Source of the DNA: Chitinophagaceae bacterium DXS
Lineage (GTDB): Bacteria; Bacteroidota; Bacteroidia; Chitinophagales; Chitinophagaceae
DNA: 64,000 bases
Reading direction: 5' to 3'
Assembly (NCBI GenBank): GCA_030345135.1
Contig: CP128386.1
Location: forward strand, 6,929,001-6,993,000
Positions 17,302 through 24,846 of this stretch are shown here, in pieces. Position 1 is the first letter of the stretch; the number at the start of each line of letters is the position of its first letter. The notes beneath the pieces are model-generated. The model ran no database searches. It saw only the letters and a list, made by a program, of their open reading frames with translations, and was not told where the DNA came from. Position numbers and translations under genes: made by a program.

Positions 17302-17784
17302 TCAGTTTTTTCTCTCGAATTTGATGTTAACCTTAGTTCCGTTTGGTAAATCTTTAATCTGTTCACATATTTGTCCACTGAAAGCAAAATGAACACTCAT
17401 GTGAGTCGGCTCAATATTGTCAACTGAGTATTCGCCTCCGATGATGGGTAGTTTTTTATAACTATAAACTTCATTTTCTTTTAGCATTTTTCCGCTAGCT
17501 AATAAATTTTCTATAAGCAAAGGAAGAAACCAGTTGTCAATGTTTTCTTCATCACCCAATAACTGCTCATATTCTTCAAGTGTCTCAGCAACTTTGGTTA
17601 AGTCGCCAGAGTCTGTTTGGAGCCAATAAACAGCATCGTCGTGTCCAACCAAGAAAATGTCACCTAAAGCTGAAACTGTCGCTACAGCTTTCATGTCTGC
17701 TAATCGCCATTGCCAACAAGATAAAATGTCGTCAAAGTCAATGTCGGCTATGTCTTTGGTTAACTGCTCAAACGTAAGTGCCAT
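17302..17784 (-). CDS. DUF1851 / T6SS immunity Tdi1-like protein
   Basis: 160 residues, cytoplasmic by prediction. The sequence follows the DUF1851 (Tdi1 C-terminal, GAD-like) pattern: SCWQWRLADMKAVATVSALG then DIFLVGHDDAVYWLQTDSGD, a WFLPLLIENLLASGKML segment, and the diagnostic YSYKKLPIIGGEYSVDNIEP, HMSVHFAFSGQICEQIKDLP. Tdi1 is the immunity protein that blocks the Agrobacterium T6SS DNase Tde1, and related proteins occur as orphan immunity genes. No toxin, VgrG or other T6SS gene is in the window, so this is likely a defensive orphan or has another role. It sits in the small-gene island with an inverted repeat on each side. Confidence 0.75.
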   Translation of the reverse strand: MALTFEQLTKDIADIDFDDILSCWQWRLADMKAVATVSALGDIFLVGHDDAVYWLQTDSGDLTKVAETLEEYEQLLGDEENIDNWFLPLLIENLLASGKMLKENEVYSYKKLPIIGGEYSVDNIEPTHMSVHFAFSGQICEQIKDLPNGTKVNIKFERKN

Positions 17785-17795
17785 AAAGTTGAATA

Positions 17796-17845
17796 TGACG
17801 TCACGGCTCGACGATAGCGGTATTTCAAGATCGTCAAGCCATACC
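17796..17845. repeat. Nested inverted repeat between two island genes
   Basis: GGCTCGACGAT (17806-17816) pairs with ATCGTCAAGCC (about 17832-17842) with one G-T position, and an overlapping AGCGGTAT/ATACCGTT pair competes with it. It lies in the 78-base gap between the 141-residue gene and the DUF1851 gene, so it forms most of that gap. Confidence 0.45.
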
Positions 17846-17862
17846 GTTGTTAAATTTATAAG

Positions 17863-18288
17863 TTAAAGTTCACGCAACCACCATTTTATCGTCCTCAGTT
17901 TGTCGGTTTCTAATTCGGTCAGTTCCAATTCTGCAAACGTCTCTTTTAATTTCTCTATCCCGTAGTTGTTTTTCAGCCAAAAAGGCAATTGCTCAACACT
18001 TTTATCCCAATTTTTCAGAACTCTTAGCAAAACTTCTCTTAAGTCTTTTTCAGATTTTGGATTGACACTCTCTAAAACTCGTCCTGCAAATTCTTGTTCT
18101 TCGGAATACTTATCAGCGCCAGCTCCTTTTTCAAAAACCCGAATAACACCTTCCACAACTAATTCTGGATCAGCCTTGGGTAAGATGTGGATTAGTTGCC
18201 TGATTCTAAGGTCTCGTAGTTCTTTGTATTTGTCTGAGGAGATTAAGATTTCCCTTTCTACGTCTTCGGCTGTTTTTGGAAACTTCAT
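17863..18288 (-). CDS. Uncharacterised small helical protein
   Basis: 141 residues, strongly charged and helical throughout (RDLRIRQLIHILPKADPELV, EQEFAGRVLESVNPKSEKDL, LREVLLRVLKNWDKSVEQLP, WLKNN). It has a HEAT-repeat-like feel but no recognised domain, signal peptide or membrane segment. Part of the minus-strand island of short single genes, directly upstream of the DUF1851 immunity-like gene with a 78-base gap that is mostly an inverted repeat. An immunity function is possible from context alone. Confidence 0.65.
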   Translation of the reverse strand: MKFPKTAEDVEREILISSDKYKELRDLRIRQLIHILPKADPELVVEGVIRVFEKGAGADKYSEEQEFAGRVLESVNPKSEKDLREVLLRVLKNWDKSVEQLPFWLKNNYGIEKLKETFAELELTELETDKLRTIKWWLREL

Positions 18289-18400
18289 GATGGTGATAAT
18301 TACTCGCGCTTAACTCATAAATGTAGGAACGTTTCTTATCGTTTTCGGTTTACTTCAGGATAGCCAGATCACTTGTTGCCAGCTAGGCATCCAGGCATAT

Positions 18401-18913
18401 TTACTCCTCCTTTACCAAAACTCTTTTCCATGTTTTATTATCGCCAATAATTAATGTATCGTTTTTAAATACAAAAGGTCTCGGTTGGTCGGTATCAATA
18501 TACCACGGTAACGAACCTCCTGTAACGTGATGTGTGACAATAGATTTGTTGAAGTCAACTGAATAAGTTCCAAAATAACCCAGTGAGTTATTTTCTAGCC
18601 AATTCAGCAAATTAACGTTATAGTTCTTGGCCGAATCCCTGGAAATCTTCATAGGGTTTTCTGCAGAAATATTTAGATTAACAATACCATTCTTAGTGTA
18701 TGTAAAATATCCTTTTGGGTTTTTGCCATATGGATATGTCCAATTGGAAGTTGTTGAATCTAAATCAGCAAATTCGATTAATCTCCAGGTTCCTGTCAAT
18801 TTATTAGCTTGTGTGGCCGCTATGCCACGCTTGTCTGATTTGATCTTACTTTGTCCAGATAAATCGATGGCCAGCGTCAAAGCTAAGAGTAGAGATAAGA
18901 GAAACACCTTCAT
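18401..18913 (-). CDS. Secreted lipocalin-like domain protein
   Basis: 170 residues with a signal peptide (MKVFLLSLLLALTLAIDLSG, cleavage near residue 20). The mature part starts with KLTGTWRLIEFADL and continues PYGKNPKGYFTYTKNGIVNL and YFGTYSVDFNKSIVTHHVTG, the GTW...G-x-x-x-YT-x-x-G pattern of the lipocalin-like (Lipocalin_5-type) family, ending in a short strand pair with TWKRVLVKEE. These small beta-barrels bind hydrophobic ligands in the periplasm or outside, but the ligand here is unknown. Member of the island; the nested palindromic element lies on its 5' side (18956-19031). Confidence 0.75.
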   Translation of the reverse strand: MKVFLLSLLLALTLAIDLSGQSKIKSDKRGIAATQANKLTGTWRLIEFADLDSTTSNWTYPYGKNPKGYFTYTKNGIVNLNISAENPMKISRDSAKNYNVNLLNWLENNSLGYFGTYSVDFNKSIVTHHVTGGSLPWYIDTDQPRPFVFKNDTLIIGDNKTWKRVLVKEE

Positions 18914-18955
18914 TTACCAAAGTTTAAATGTATAAGTGTGATATTGGCAACTCCT

Positions 18956-19031
18956 GTTGCACATTTATGTGGACCGCCGTTGGTATGCAGTGCTGAATAG
19001 TGCATGGGGTACCAACAACAAAGTATGCAAC
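18956..19031 (-). repeat. Island palindromic element, copy A
   Basis: About 76 bp. Outer arms GTTGCACATTT and AAAGTATGCAAC, inner arms GTTGGTA (18979) and TACCAAC (19010-19016), with CCGCC between outer and inner arms on one side only. Copies: 19118-19174 (opposite orientation) and 20436-20512 (same orientation). Arms are conserved while the central loop differs, as in recombination-type or structured-RNA elements. Confidence 0.7.
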
Positions 19032-19117
19032 TTCAACTAAAAGTCAACAACGAATGGTTTTGTAAGTAAAATTTTATGGAACAGGTACAATTGATAATGT
19101 GTTACACCCTACTCATA

Positions 19118-19174
19118 TTGTTGGTACCCTTTCGCGCTTTTCCTTTGCTGCATACCAATGGCGGTCTGCGCAAC
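19118..19174 (+). repeat. Island palindromic element, copy B (inverted)
   Basis: TTGTTGGTACCC, a variable loop, then GCATACCAATGGCGGTCTGC and GCAAC. This is the reverse-complement orientation of copy A, about 90 bases away, so A and B together could form a much longer hairpin. The CACCAACGACGGCTG motif at about 19227 is a further partial match. Confidence 0.6.
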
Positions 19175-19271
19175 TGTCCAACAAGGCCGACCCTAACTCT
19201 GTCTCAGGACTAATTTTATTATTCTGTGCACCAACGACGGCTGAAAACCTAATTCTGGTGAATATTTTTTG

Positions 19272-19835
19272 TCACAGTAACTTTGGATATCTAATAAAAA
19301 AAATTGCAACATTGTCATGGAAATATTTCGACCTCGCTATATTAGTTGGAATTTCTGCTTCCTTTTTTTCATCTGCTTTAATAATGCGTTTCTCCGCACC
19401 AAAATAGTAAGTGCCATTTAAAACCTCAGCGTCATTTTTGTATTCAATTGATGTTACCATCAAAAGCTTCTTATCGGAAAAGTAATAAGTAGTTGTCTTT
19501 TTTAAGTCCGCATGGATTGTATATGAAGTATCGACCGCTAGTTGTAAATTAAGTGGCTTTTCTTTGTTTAAAGTGTCTAATTTATATTTTGTAATTCTAC
19601 CGGTTTTAGTTCTGGTAACTTGAATTGTCTTTTTCAGACCATTTTTTGCATCTATGAAGTAAGTGTTTATTATAAATGCAGTGTCAGTAAAAAGAACAGT
19701 GTCCTTTAATAATTTCAAATTTTTCGAAGCATCAATTTCCTTCCTTATTTTTTGCGCATTTTCAATGTCTGACTCTTGTGCGTGGAGTCCAAGAACAATT
19801 AAATTGATCAATACAGCCAGCAAAAGTTTTTTCAT
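19272..19835 (-). CDS. Uncharacterised secreted protein
   Basis: 187 residues from the ATG at 19835 (MKKLLLAVLINLIVLGLHAQ signal peptide); a longer frame back to 19955 would bury this signal. The mature part is beta-rich: DTVLFTDTAFIINTYFIDAK, KKTIQVTRTKTGRITKYKLD, TTTYYFSDKKLLMVTSIEYK, LNGTYYFGAEKRIIKADEKK. This resembles small periplasmic barrel or cystatin-like proteins of Bacteroidota, but I cannot name a family. It follows the membrane-protein gene by 62 bases, a gap containing GCGGTCGTTGGTG, a partial island-element core. Function unknown. Confidence 0.7.
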   Translation of the reverse strand: MKKLLLAVLINLIVLGLHAQESDIENAQKIRKEIDASKNLKLLKDTVLFTDTAFIINTYFIDAKNGLKKTIQVTRTKTGRITKYKLDTLNKEKPLNLQLAVDTSYTIHADLKKTTTYYFSDKKLLMVTSIEYKNDAEVLNGTYYFGAEKRIIKADEKKEAEIPTNIARSKYFHDNVAIFFIRYPKLL

Positions 19836-19897
19836 AACACCAACGACCGCTAAAAAAACTACGTTTCCTGTAGTATTATGTTCCATTACGTTTGATA

Positions 19898-20311
19898 TTA
19901 CTGTTCTGATATAATAAACCAAAATATAATTTGTCCAACTATAAAAAGTGCCCATGCAACGGGAACTAGTTTCATACGAAAGTCAAATGCTCTAATCAAC
20001 TCGTTTCGGTCTGTCAATTGAACGTCTAAAAGAATAGGTGGAAATTTCAAGTAAAGCATTGTAGGAGCTGTCAATGCAAAGTGAATTGCAAATAAAATCC
20101 AGTTTGTTTTATCGGCCCGCTTTGACAGTAACCAATAGCCTATTATTGAAAGACGCAAAACAATTATTATGGTGAGCTGCCCAATAAAATACGGCGGGGA
20201 AATAGTTGTATGCCAACCTGGAACTACAGAAGTCGCAAAGTCAAATGAAAACGGAATGGTCAACAATAACAAAATATGGAAAGCGAGAAACGGTATATAG
20301 GTTCTTTTCAT
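19898..20311 (-). CDS. Uncharacterised four-helix membrane protein
   Basis: 137 residues from the ATG at 20311 (MKRTYIPFLAFHILLLLTIP); an ATG at 20350 would add 13 polar residues. Four membrane segments are evident: YIPFLAFHILLLLTIPF, IGQLTIIIVLRLSIIGYWLL, WILFAIHFALTAPTMLYL and LVPVAWALFIVGQIIFWFII. No catalytic or transport motif is visible and I do not recognise the family. Member of the minus-strand island; the best-formed palindromic element (20436-20512) lies about 125 bases upstream of its start. Confidence 0.7.
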   Translation of the reverse strand: MKRTYIPFLAFHILLLLTIPFSFDFATSVVPGWHTTISPPYFIGQLTIIIVLRLSIIGYWLLSKRADKTNWILFAIHFALTAPTMLYLKFPPILLDVQLTDRNELIRAFDFRMKLVPVAWALFIVGQIIFWFIISEQ

Positions 20312-20435
20312 GAATTGTCTGTCTTGTGCAAGCTGTTTAGCATTGTACATTCCTCCTTCAGCGTTTAACTAAAATAACTTCAAAATATTCTCTGCATTGT
20401 CCGCTAAAGAATTAAATAAATTTTCCTGCTTTCAT

Positions 20436-20512
20436 GTTGCACATTTACGTGGCCCGCCGTTGGTATGCAGCCGTGTAATGGTGAGGGGCATACCAACAGC
20501 AAAGTGCGCAAT
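20436..20512 (-). repeat. Island palindromic element, copy C
   Basis: The most symmetrical copy: inner arms GTTGGTATGC (20459-20468) and GCATACCAAC (20488-20497) are perfect 10-mers around a 19-base loop. Outer arms TTGCACATTT and AAAGTGCGCAA flank them, with an unpaired GTGGCCCGCC segment on one side. Gap 20351-20584 holds nothing else recognisable. Confidence 0.75.
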
Positions 20513-20584
20513 TTCAAAGTTAAAATGTTTGACAATTTGGATTCCCATTTGGCGTTAGATAAACTTGCATTTTGGTCAGCTATT

Positions 20585-21184
20585 TTATTTTGATTTATGT
20601 TTTAGATATTTACGAAACACTGTTGAATATCCGTCTCCAAATTTCACGATGCTTATTGTGTTTAACCTGATGTTTTTTGGTTTGTCATCAAATTGCCCGT
20701 CCGGATTGTAATTATGGATGCTAACACTTTTGGCTGTTACATTTTTGATCTCACCGATCCAGAAGTCAAGATAGTTTTTATTGATGTTTTCAACGATAAC
20801 ATGGAAATCATAACCTTTCAATGTTTTCAGGATATCGATCCAGTTTGTTAGCGGTAATGGTTTGTCAAAACCATAGGTCGTCGACAATAGGCCTTCAGCA
20901 TTAAATATTTTTCTTTGAGTTCGTTCATAACTTGAATGTCGAATACTGTCAAAGTCGTCAAGTCTAATTATTGCATATCCGTCAAGCATAAAATCATAAC
21001 TAAGTTGCAAGAGCAAGAAGTGCTTTGACATTCCTAAAATAAAACCTGATAAATTTTCTTCTTGATCGCAAACTGTCCTGAAAATTTTGACAAAAGCTTT
21101 CTTGTCGATATATTTCTGTAACAGCGAATTATAATCTTCTATTTTTTGTCGTTCTGTCATTGGGATAATCTCTATCGATGCCAT
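20585..21184 (-). CDS. Uncharacterised protein, Sm/SH3-like segments
   Basis: 199 residues, soluble. The middle reads LSGFILGMSKHFLLLQLSYD, FMLDGYAIIRLDDFDSIRHS, SYERTQRKIFNAEG, and the C-terminal part repeats the theme (YLDFWIGEIKNVTAKSVSIH, TISIVKFGDGYSTVFRKYL). Both halves look like small beta-barrels of the 'G-F-I/V...-L-L-Q...-D-G-Y-x-I-I...I-R' type seen in many short uncharacterised proteins. I cannot give a family name or function. Island member, single gene with gaps of 134 and 273 bases. Confidence 0.65.
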   Translation of the reverse strand: MASIEIIPMTERQKIEDYNSLLQKYIDKKAFVKIFRTVCDQEENLSGFILGMSKHFLLLQLSYDFMLDGYAIIRLDDFDSIRHSSYERTQRKIFNAEGLLSTTYGFDKPLPLTNWIDILKTLKGYDFHVIVENINKNYLDFWIGEIKNVTAKSVSIHNYNPDGQFDDKPKNIRLNTISIVKFGDGYSTVFRKYLKHKSK

Positions 21185-21318
21185 TTAGGGCTTGCGATCG
21201 TTACAATAATAGTATTCCTGGCGAAAGTTGTTACAAAAGGCTAATGGAATTTCAACTGAATAGTTTTGTCAGTCTGTTGTTCATGAGGCAAGAACACTAT
21301 TTCAAGCTGAGTTTTTGC

Positions 21319-21702
21319 CTATTTCTTATTATTCAAAATTTGGTTTAGATAATTAGTAAAATTCTGGTAGCCATTTCTCTCCGGACTATCGAGGGTAATC
21401 ATTTGGGCAAGCCCCGTGTCGAATATTTGCCAACCATTTTGCCGGGCAAGTATAACAATTTCAAAAAGTCCTTGTTCTCCATACAAATTCAAAATTTTGT
21501 TGCTTACATTTTCTGTGTCAACAAAATATTCTATTTCAAAATCATTTCCTTTAATTCGTCTGTGGTTGTCGTGTCTTTCTATGTTGCCAAAGTGATTTTC
21601 TAGCATGGCATCAAAGTTTGTCGGCTCTAAAAAATCTTCATCAATTTCTTCAACTGAGTTAATTATCTGTCGTGAATTAAATAAAACTAAATCCCAACTC
21701 AT
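21319..21702 (-). CDS. Small uncharacterised protein, translationally coupled
   Basis: 127 residues beginning MSWDLVLFNSRQ and containing EIDEDFLEPTNFDAMLENHF, HRRIKGNDFEIEYFVDTE, LYGEQGLFEIVILARQNGWQ and IFDTG. The layout is that of a short alpha/beta protein found singly in many genomes, often near toxin-immunity genes; I cannot give a verified family name. Its ATG overlaps the upstream gene's TGA (ATGA, 21699-21702), so the two are translated as a coupled pair, the only such overlap in the island. Confidence 0.7.
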   Translation of the reverse strand: MSWDLVLFNSRQIINSVEEIDEDFLEPTNFDAMLENHFGNIERHDNHRRIKGNDFEIEYFVDTENVSNKILNLYGEQGLFEIVILARQNGWQIFDTGLAQMITLDSPERNGYQNFTNYLNQILNNKK

Positions 21703-22016
21703 ACTTTGTCAATAAGTTTAGATTTTATTTCTTCAAATGCAACTTCTATGCTTTTGTAATTGTCCAAATTCAACATAAAAATTTCTTTGTCGTCTACCTT
21801 GACGATAAAATATTCTGTATAATCTCGCCAATCGTCATTGTGGATTTCAACTCTTTTCTTGCCCAGACATATAAGTCTACAAATCCAGTTCTTCGAAATA
21901 CTTTGATCTTGATTCTGGTTGTCAAAAGCAAGATCGTACCCATATTTCCCTAACAACTCTGTCAGTTTGCTTCTCAATAAAGTTCTAAAATCGGCTCTCT
22001 GTTTAAAGTTTTCCAT
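21699..22016 (-). CDS. Small uncharacterised protein, first of a coupled pair
   Basis: 105 residues from the ATG at 22016 (MENFKQRADFRTLLRSKLTE); a frame reaching back to 22067 has no better start context. C-terminal half: RVEIHNDDWRDYTEYFIVKV and DDKEIFMLNLDNYKSIEVAF, a compact alpha/beta protein with a conserved tryptophan. It ends in ATGA overlapping the next gene. An immunity-protein look, but family not recognised. It follows the DinB gene by 57 bases. Confidence 0.65.
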   Translation of the reverse strand: MENFKQRADFRTLLRSKLTELLGKYGYDLAFDNQNQDQSISKNWICRLICLGKKRVEIHNDDWRDYTEYFIVKVDDKEIFMLNLDNYKSIEVAFEEIKSKLIDKV

Positions 22017-22073
22017 AGTTTGTAATGAGTGGTCTGTTGGACTTGCTACCCTTTGTTTGGTACACACTTGAGT

Positions 22074-22637
22074 CTACATGGACTTGAACTCCAGTTCATT
22101 CTTTTGCATTTGAGTAATGTGTCGTTGTCCATGCTGCGCTAAAAAATAAATATATTCGTAAACATCTATTTTTCCTAAATCGTTTACCGTCATTGTTGTT
22201 TTGTAAAGTATGCCTTCACCATTCATCATTCTGTCAAGATTGTCTAAGCAGCGGCTTAGTTGTTCTTTTAGTTGATTGCGAACTTCATCTAATTCCTTGT
22301 TACCTGTTGGTTCCATGTGTTCCGGTCTAATCCAGGTAAAAGATTTGTGGAGTCCAACTTCTGTTAATTTGTCCCAATGAAAAACGTGGTTTTGTAATGC
22401 TGTTTGAAGGTCAAGCTTCTGAATGTTTTGTAGAGCCTTGTTTGTTCCCTTGTCGATAAGAATAAGCAAAAAATGATTTGTCAATCCGATGTGTTCTAAA
22501 ATCTCATTGATTGTCCACCCTCCGCTAACAGGTCTGTAATTGCGCACTTCAATGTCTTTGTCAAACCATGTGTCAATGGTCGAAAAAGTGTTAACAAGAA
22601 AAGCCCTTATGTCTGTGATGATTGTCTGTATGCTCAT
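22074..22637 (-). CDS. DinB-family four-helix protein
   Basis: 187 residues from the ATG at 22637 (MSIQTIITDIRAFLVNTFST); the frame continues to 22742, but those residues do not look like a DinB N-terminus. DinB features: an early helix with GGWTINEILEHIGLTNHFLL (first metal His), and a late YEYIYFLAQHGQRHITQMQK helix (H-x3-H pair), giving the three-histidine metal site of this superfamily. Relatives include thiol-dependent transferases (bacillithiol/mycothiol S-transferases) and uncharacterised damage-inducible proteins; the YtxJ protein in this window hints that bacillithiol-type thiols exist here. First gene of the island in transcription order. Confidence 0.8.
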   Translation of the reverse strand: MSIQTIITDIRAFLVNTFSTIDTWFDKDIEVRNYRPVSGGWTINEILEHIGLTNHFLLILIDKGTNKALQNIQKLDLQTALQNHVFHWDKLTEVGLHKSFTWIRPEHMEPTGNKELDEVRNQLKEQLSRCLDNLDRMMNGEGILYKTTMTVNDLGKIDVYEYIYFLAQHGQRHITQMQKNELEFKSM

Positions 22638-22888
22638 TGTCCAAAAGCTTGCATGCGATTTAAATTTAAGAAGGTTAACCTCGTAAATACAATTTAGTTT
22701 TTCGAAGCTCTCTTCCCAACAAAGCTCCGCCACCTCGGCCACAGGTGCAGGGCAAGGATTATTGAATAAAAAACGCTAAAAAAATACAATCACCCAATTA
22801 AAAAAGTTTTGTAATTAAAAGAGCCACAAAACTTGCCTGCAATGAAAAAACAGTAAATGTTATATTTGTTCATTCATATTCTACAACT

Positions 22889-22969
22889 ATGGCAGAACAT
22901 AAAATACACCTCGGAGAAAAAATAAAGCATTTGCGCGAAATGCTCGGTGCGACCGTAAAGGCAATTTGA
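22889..22969 (+). pseudogene. Truncated XRE-type regulator N-terminus
   Basis: ATG at 22889 reads MAEHKIHLGEKIKHLREMLG, then ATVKAI and a TGA stop after 26 codons. The GEKIKHLREMLG stretch is the first helix of a helix-turn-helix XRE (Cro/CI) domain; the rest of the domain is missing and no frame downstream recovers it. A TATATTTG box at 22861-22868 matches the Bacteroidota -7 consensus, so the remnant may still be transcribed. Either a decayed gene or a fragment carried on a mobile piece. Confidence 0.55.
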
Positions 22970-23030
22970 TAAATATTCTTTAGCAAGAATCAGGTCAGAT
23001 CCACATCATAAGGCCGAATAGAAGATTCGA

Positions 23031-23057
23031 TCGAAAAAAGCGGCTTAAAAGGCCGCC
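23031..23057 (-). terminator. Minus-strand hairpin with T-run
   Basis: Read on the minus strand, GCGGC-CTTTTAA-GCCGC is followed by TTTTTTCG. There is no minus-strand gene just upstream, so it may belong to the decayed XRE locus or act against antisense transcripts of cinA. Confidence 0.35.
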
Positions 23058-23100
23058 TTCCATGAATTATAAACAACTTTAGTTCTTATTTCAACGACAT

Positions 23101-23201
23101 TGAATAGTGAATAGTGAATAGTGAATAGTGAATAGTGAAAGCTACAACTCATAGGCACAATTCCAAATTTCAAATCTCAAATTTCAAATTTCAAATCTTC
23201 T
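23101..23201. repeat. Short-period tandem repeats upstream of cinA
   Basis: Five copies of a heptamer GAATAGT (23102-23138) and then CAAATTT/CAAATCT units (23164-23198) end directly at the cinA start codon. The GAATAGT unit echoes the TATTCACTAG part of R2 in reverse complement. No promoter can be seen within it. Confidence 0.7.
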
Positions 23202-23202
23202 C

Positions 23203-24462
23203 ATGAATAAAATAAACGCCTCGATCATAACAATCGGAGATGAACTTTTGATAGGACAGGTTATTGATACAAATAGCGCCTGGATTTCGCAGGAACTGAA
23301 TAAGATTGGCGTTTGGGTGAACCATCGCGTGGCAGTTGGCGATGTTTGGAGCGATATATGGCAAGCACTTGATGAAGAGAGTAAGATTGCAGACATCATA
23401 CTTATTACAGGCGGACTTGGGCCAACTGCCGATGATATTACTAAACCGCTTTTGTGTGAGTATTTCGGTGGAAAACTGGTGATGGACGAACCAACCCTTG
23501 AGCATGTTACCTATTTGTTTGAGCATGTTTTTAAAAGACCAATGCCTTTACTGGAACGCAACAGAAAACAAGCAGAAGTGCCTGACGTATGCACAGTTTT
23601 AAAAAACGCGATGGGTACAGCTCCGGGAATGTTATTCGAAAAGAACGGAAAAATTTTTGTGAGCATGCCGGGTGTGCCCAATGAAATGAAAACCATTATG
23701 CAGGATCATGTGTTTGGCATCATTCGCGAACGTTTTAATCTTCCTTATATCAGTCATAGAACGCTGGTGACTTTTGGTATAGGTGAATCTTTTCTTGCTG
23801 AGTTAATAAAAGACTGGGAAGAAGCACTTTCTCCCAATATTAAGCTTGCTTATCTTCCTAACTATGGAATGGTAAGGTTAAGACTTACAGCTTTCGGAGA
23901 AAAGCAAAAAACAGATCAGGATCTGGATATTGCGTTCAGTAAGCTGAAAGTGCTGGTTAAAGACTACATGATCGTCGACGAGGATCTTACCATGGAACAA
24001 CAAATTGGCCGGTTATTGTTAGAGCGAAAACAAACAATGAGCACGGCAGAAAGTTGCACGGGTGGTTATATCGCACATCTTATTACATCAAATTCAGGCT
24101 CGTCTGCTTACTTCCATGGCAGTATTGTGAGCTATGATAACAGGATAAAGAAAGAAGTGCTGCATGTTCAACAACAAACGTTGGAGACCGTTGGTGCTGT
24201 TAGCGAAGAAACCGTTCAACAAATGCTAACAGGTGTGCTGGACGTAATGAAAACCGACTACGCGGTTGCTGTAAGCGGCATCATGGGCCCCGATGGTGGC
24301 ACTCCGGATAAGCCGGTAGGGACTGTTTGGATTGCTGCGGGCAACAAAAACAAGATCCAAACCAAACAATTTAAATTCCGTTACGACAGGAGGAAGAACA
24401 TCGAAATTACTGCCATGAATGCGGTGAATATGCTTCGGGTATTCATTCTTGAAAACAGCTAG
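23203..24462 (+). CDS. cinA: CinA-family protein (nicotinamide-nucleotide amidase type)
   Basis: 419 residues, the usual two-domain length. N-terminal MoaB/MogA-like domain (about 1-170) begins NASIITIGDELLIGQVIDTN and contains ITGGLGPTADDITK and the NAMGTAPGML segment. The C-terminal CinA amidase domain (about 260-415) has TMSTAESCTGGYIAHLITSN, GSIVSYDNRIKKEVL and VSGIMGPDGGTPDKPVGTVW. Family members hydrolyse ADP-ribose and deamidate NMN in pyridine-nucleotide recycling; the competence/damage link is organism-specific. Cytoplasmic. It starts immediately after short tandem repeats, so its promoter is not apparent. No operon partner within 380 bases. Confidence 0.95.
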   Translation: MNKINASIITIGDELLIGQVIDTNSAWISQELNKIGVWVNHRVAVGDVWSDIWQALDEESKIADIILITGGLGPTADDITKPLLCEYFGGKLVMDEPTLEHVTYLFEHVFKRPMPLLERNRKQAEVPDVCTVLKNAMGTAPGMLFEKNGKIFVSMPGVPNEMKTIMQDHVFGIIRERFNLPYISHRTLVTFGIGESFLAELIKDWEEALSPNIKLAYLPNYGMVRLRLTAFGEKQKTDQDLDIAFSKLKVLVKDYMIVDEDLTMEQQIGRLLLERKQTMSTAESCTGGYIAHLITSNSGSSAYFHGSIVSYDNRIKKEVLHVQQQTLETVGAVSEETVQQMLTGVLDVMKTDYAVAVSGIMGPDGGTPDKPVGTVWIAAGNKNKIQTKQFKFRYDRRKNIEITAMNAVNMLRVFILENS

Positions 24463-24846
24463 TTAAGTCAAAATTCAAAAGTAAAAATTCAAAAATCTTA
24501 AGTGCGGCTTATTACTTTTTCTTCAGACCAGTTCAGGTCCAATGAAATTGCCCCGATTTGTTCCTTAAAAAAATACAGCAACTCAGCGTCCGAAGCTTTT
24601 GACTTTTGAATTTTGACTTTTGACTTTTGAATTTTGACTTTGCAAAAAGCTTTCAAATTTTGACTTTTTACTGTTGACTTTGCGCTGATTTTCAACGTCA
24701 AACCATTGCATTATTACATTAGCCTAGAATGCTTTACATTTGACGCGTTGAAATGCCCTTTCAGCTGCGGGGATCAGTGTATTGTAACCAATGCAGGTTT
24801 CTAAATTGGCGTTTTCAACATTATTAACATTGAAACAAGAGAAATC
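24463..24846. repeat. Gap with degenerate AAATTCAAAAGT / TTTTGACTTTTGA repeats
   Basis: Two blocks (24474-24500 and 24597-24672) of about 9-bp units in opposite orientations could pair into a long imperfect hairpin. Between and after them nothing clearly functional is seen; TACATTTG at 24735-24742 matches a -7 box but lacks a well-spaced partner, giving only a weak promoter candidate for the E2 gene. Confidence 0.5.

Noticed and set aside
18956-19031. Classical integron attC site
   Set aside because: The nested palindrome is attC-like in layout, but the expected RYYYAAC/GTTRRRY cores are not present in the right places and no integrase is in the window; reported as an unclassified element instead.
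24498-24701. Minus-strand frame ending DAELLYFFKEQIGAISLDLN, WSEEKVISRT
   Set aside because: The first half is simple-repeat translation (KVKIQKSKVKIQKSK); the last 30 residues look protein-like but are too short and lack a start, so I treat the frame as chance or at most an untraceable relic.
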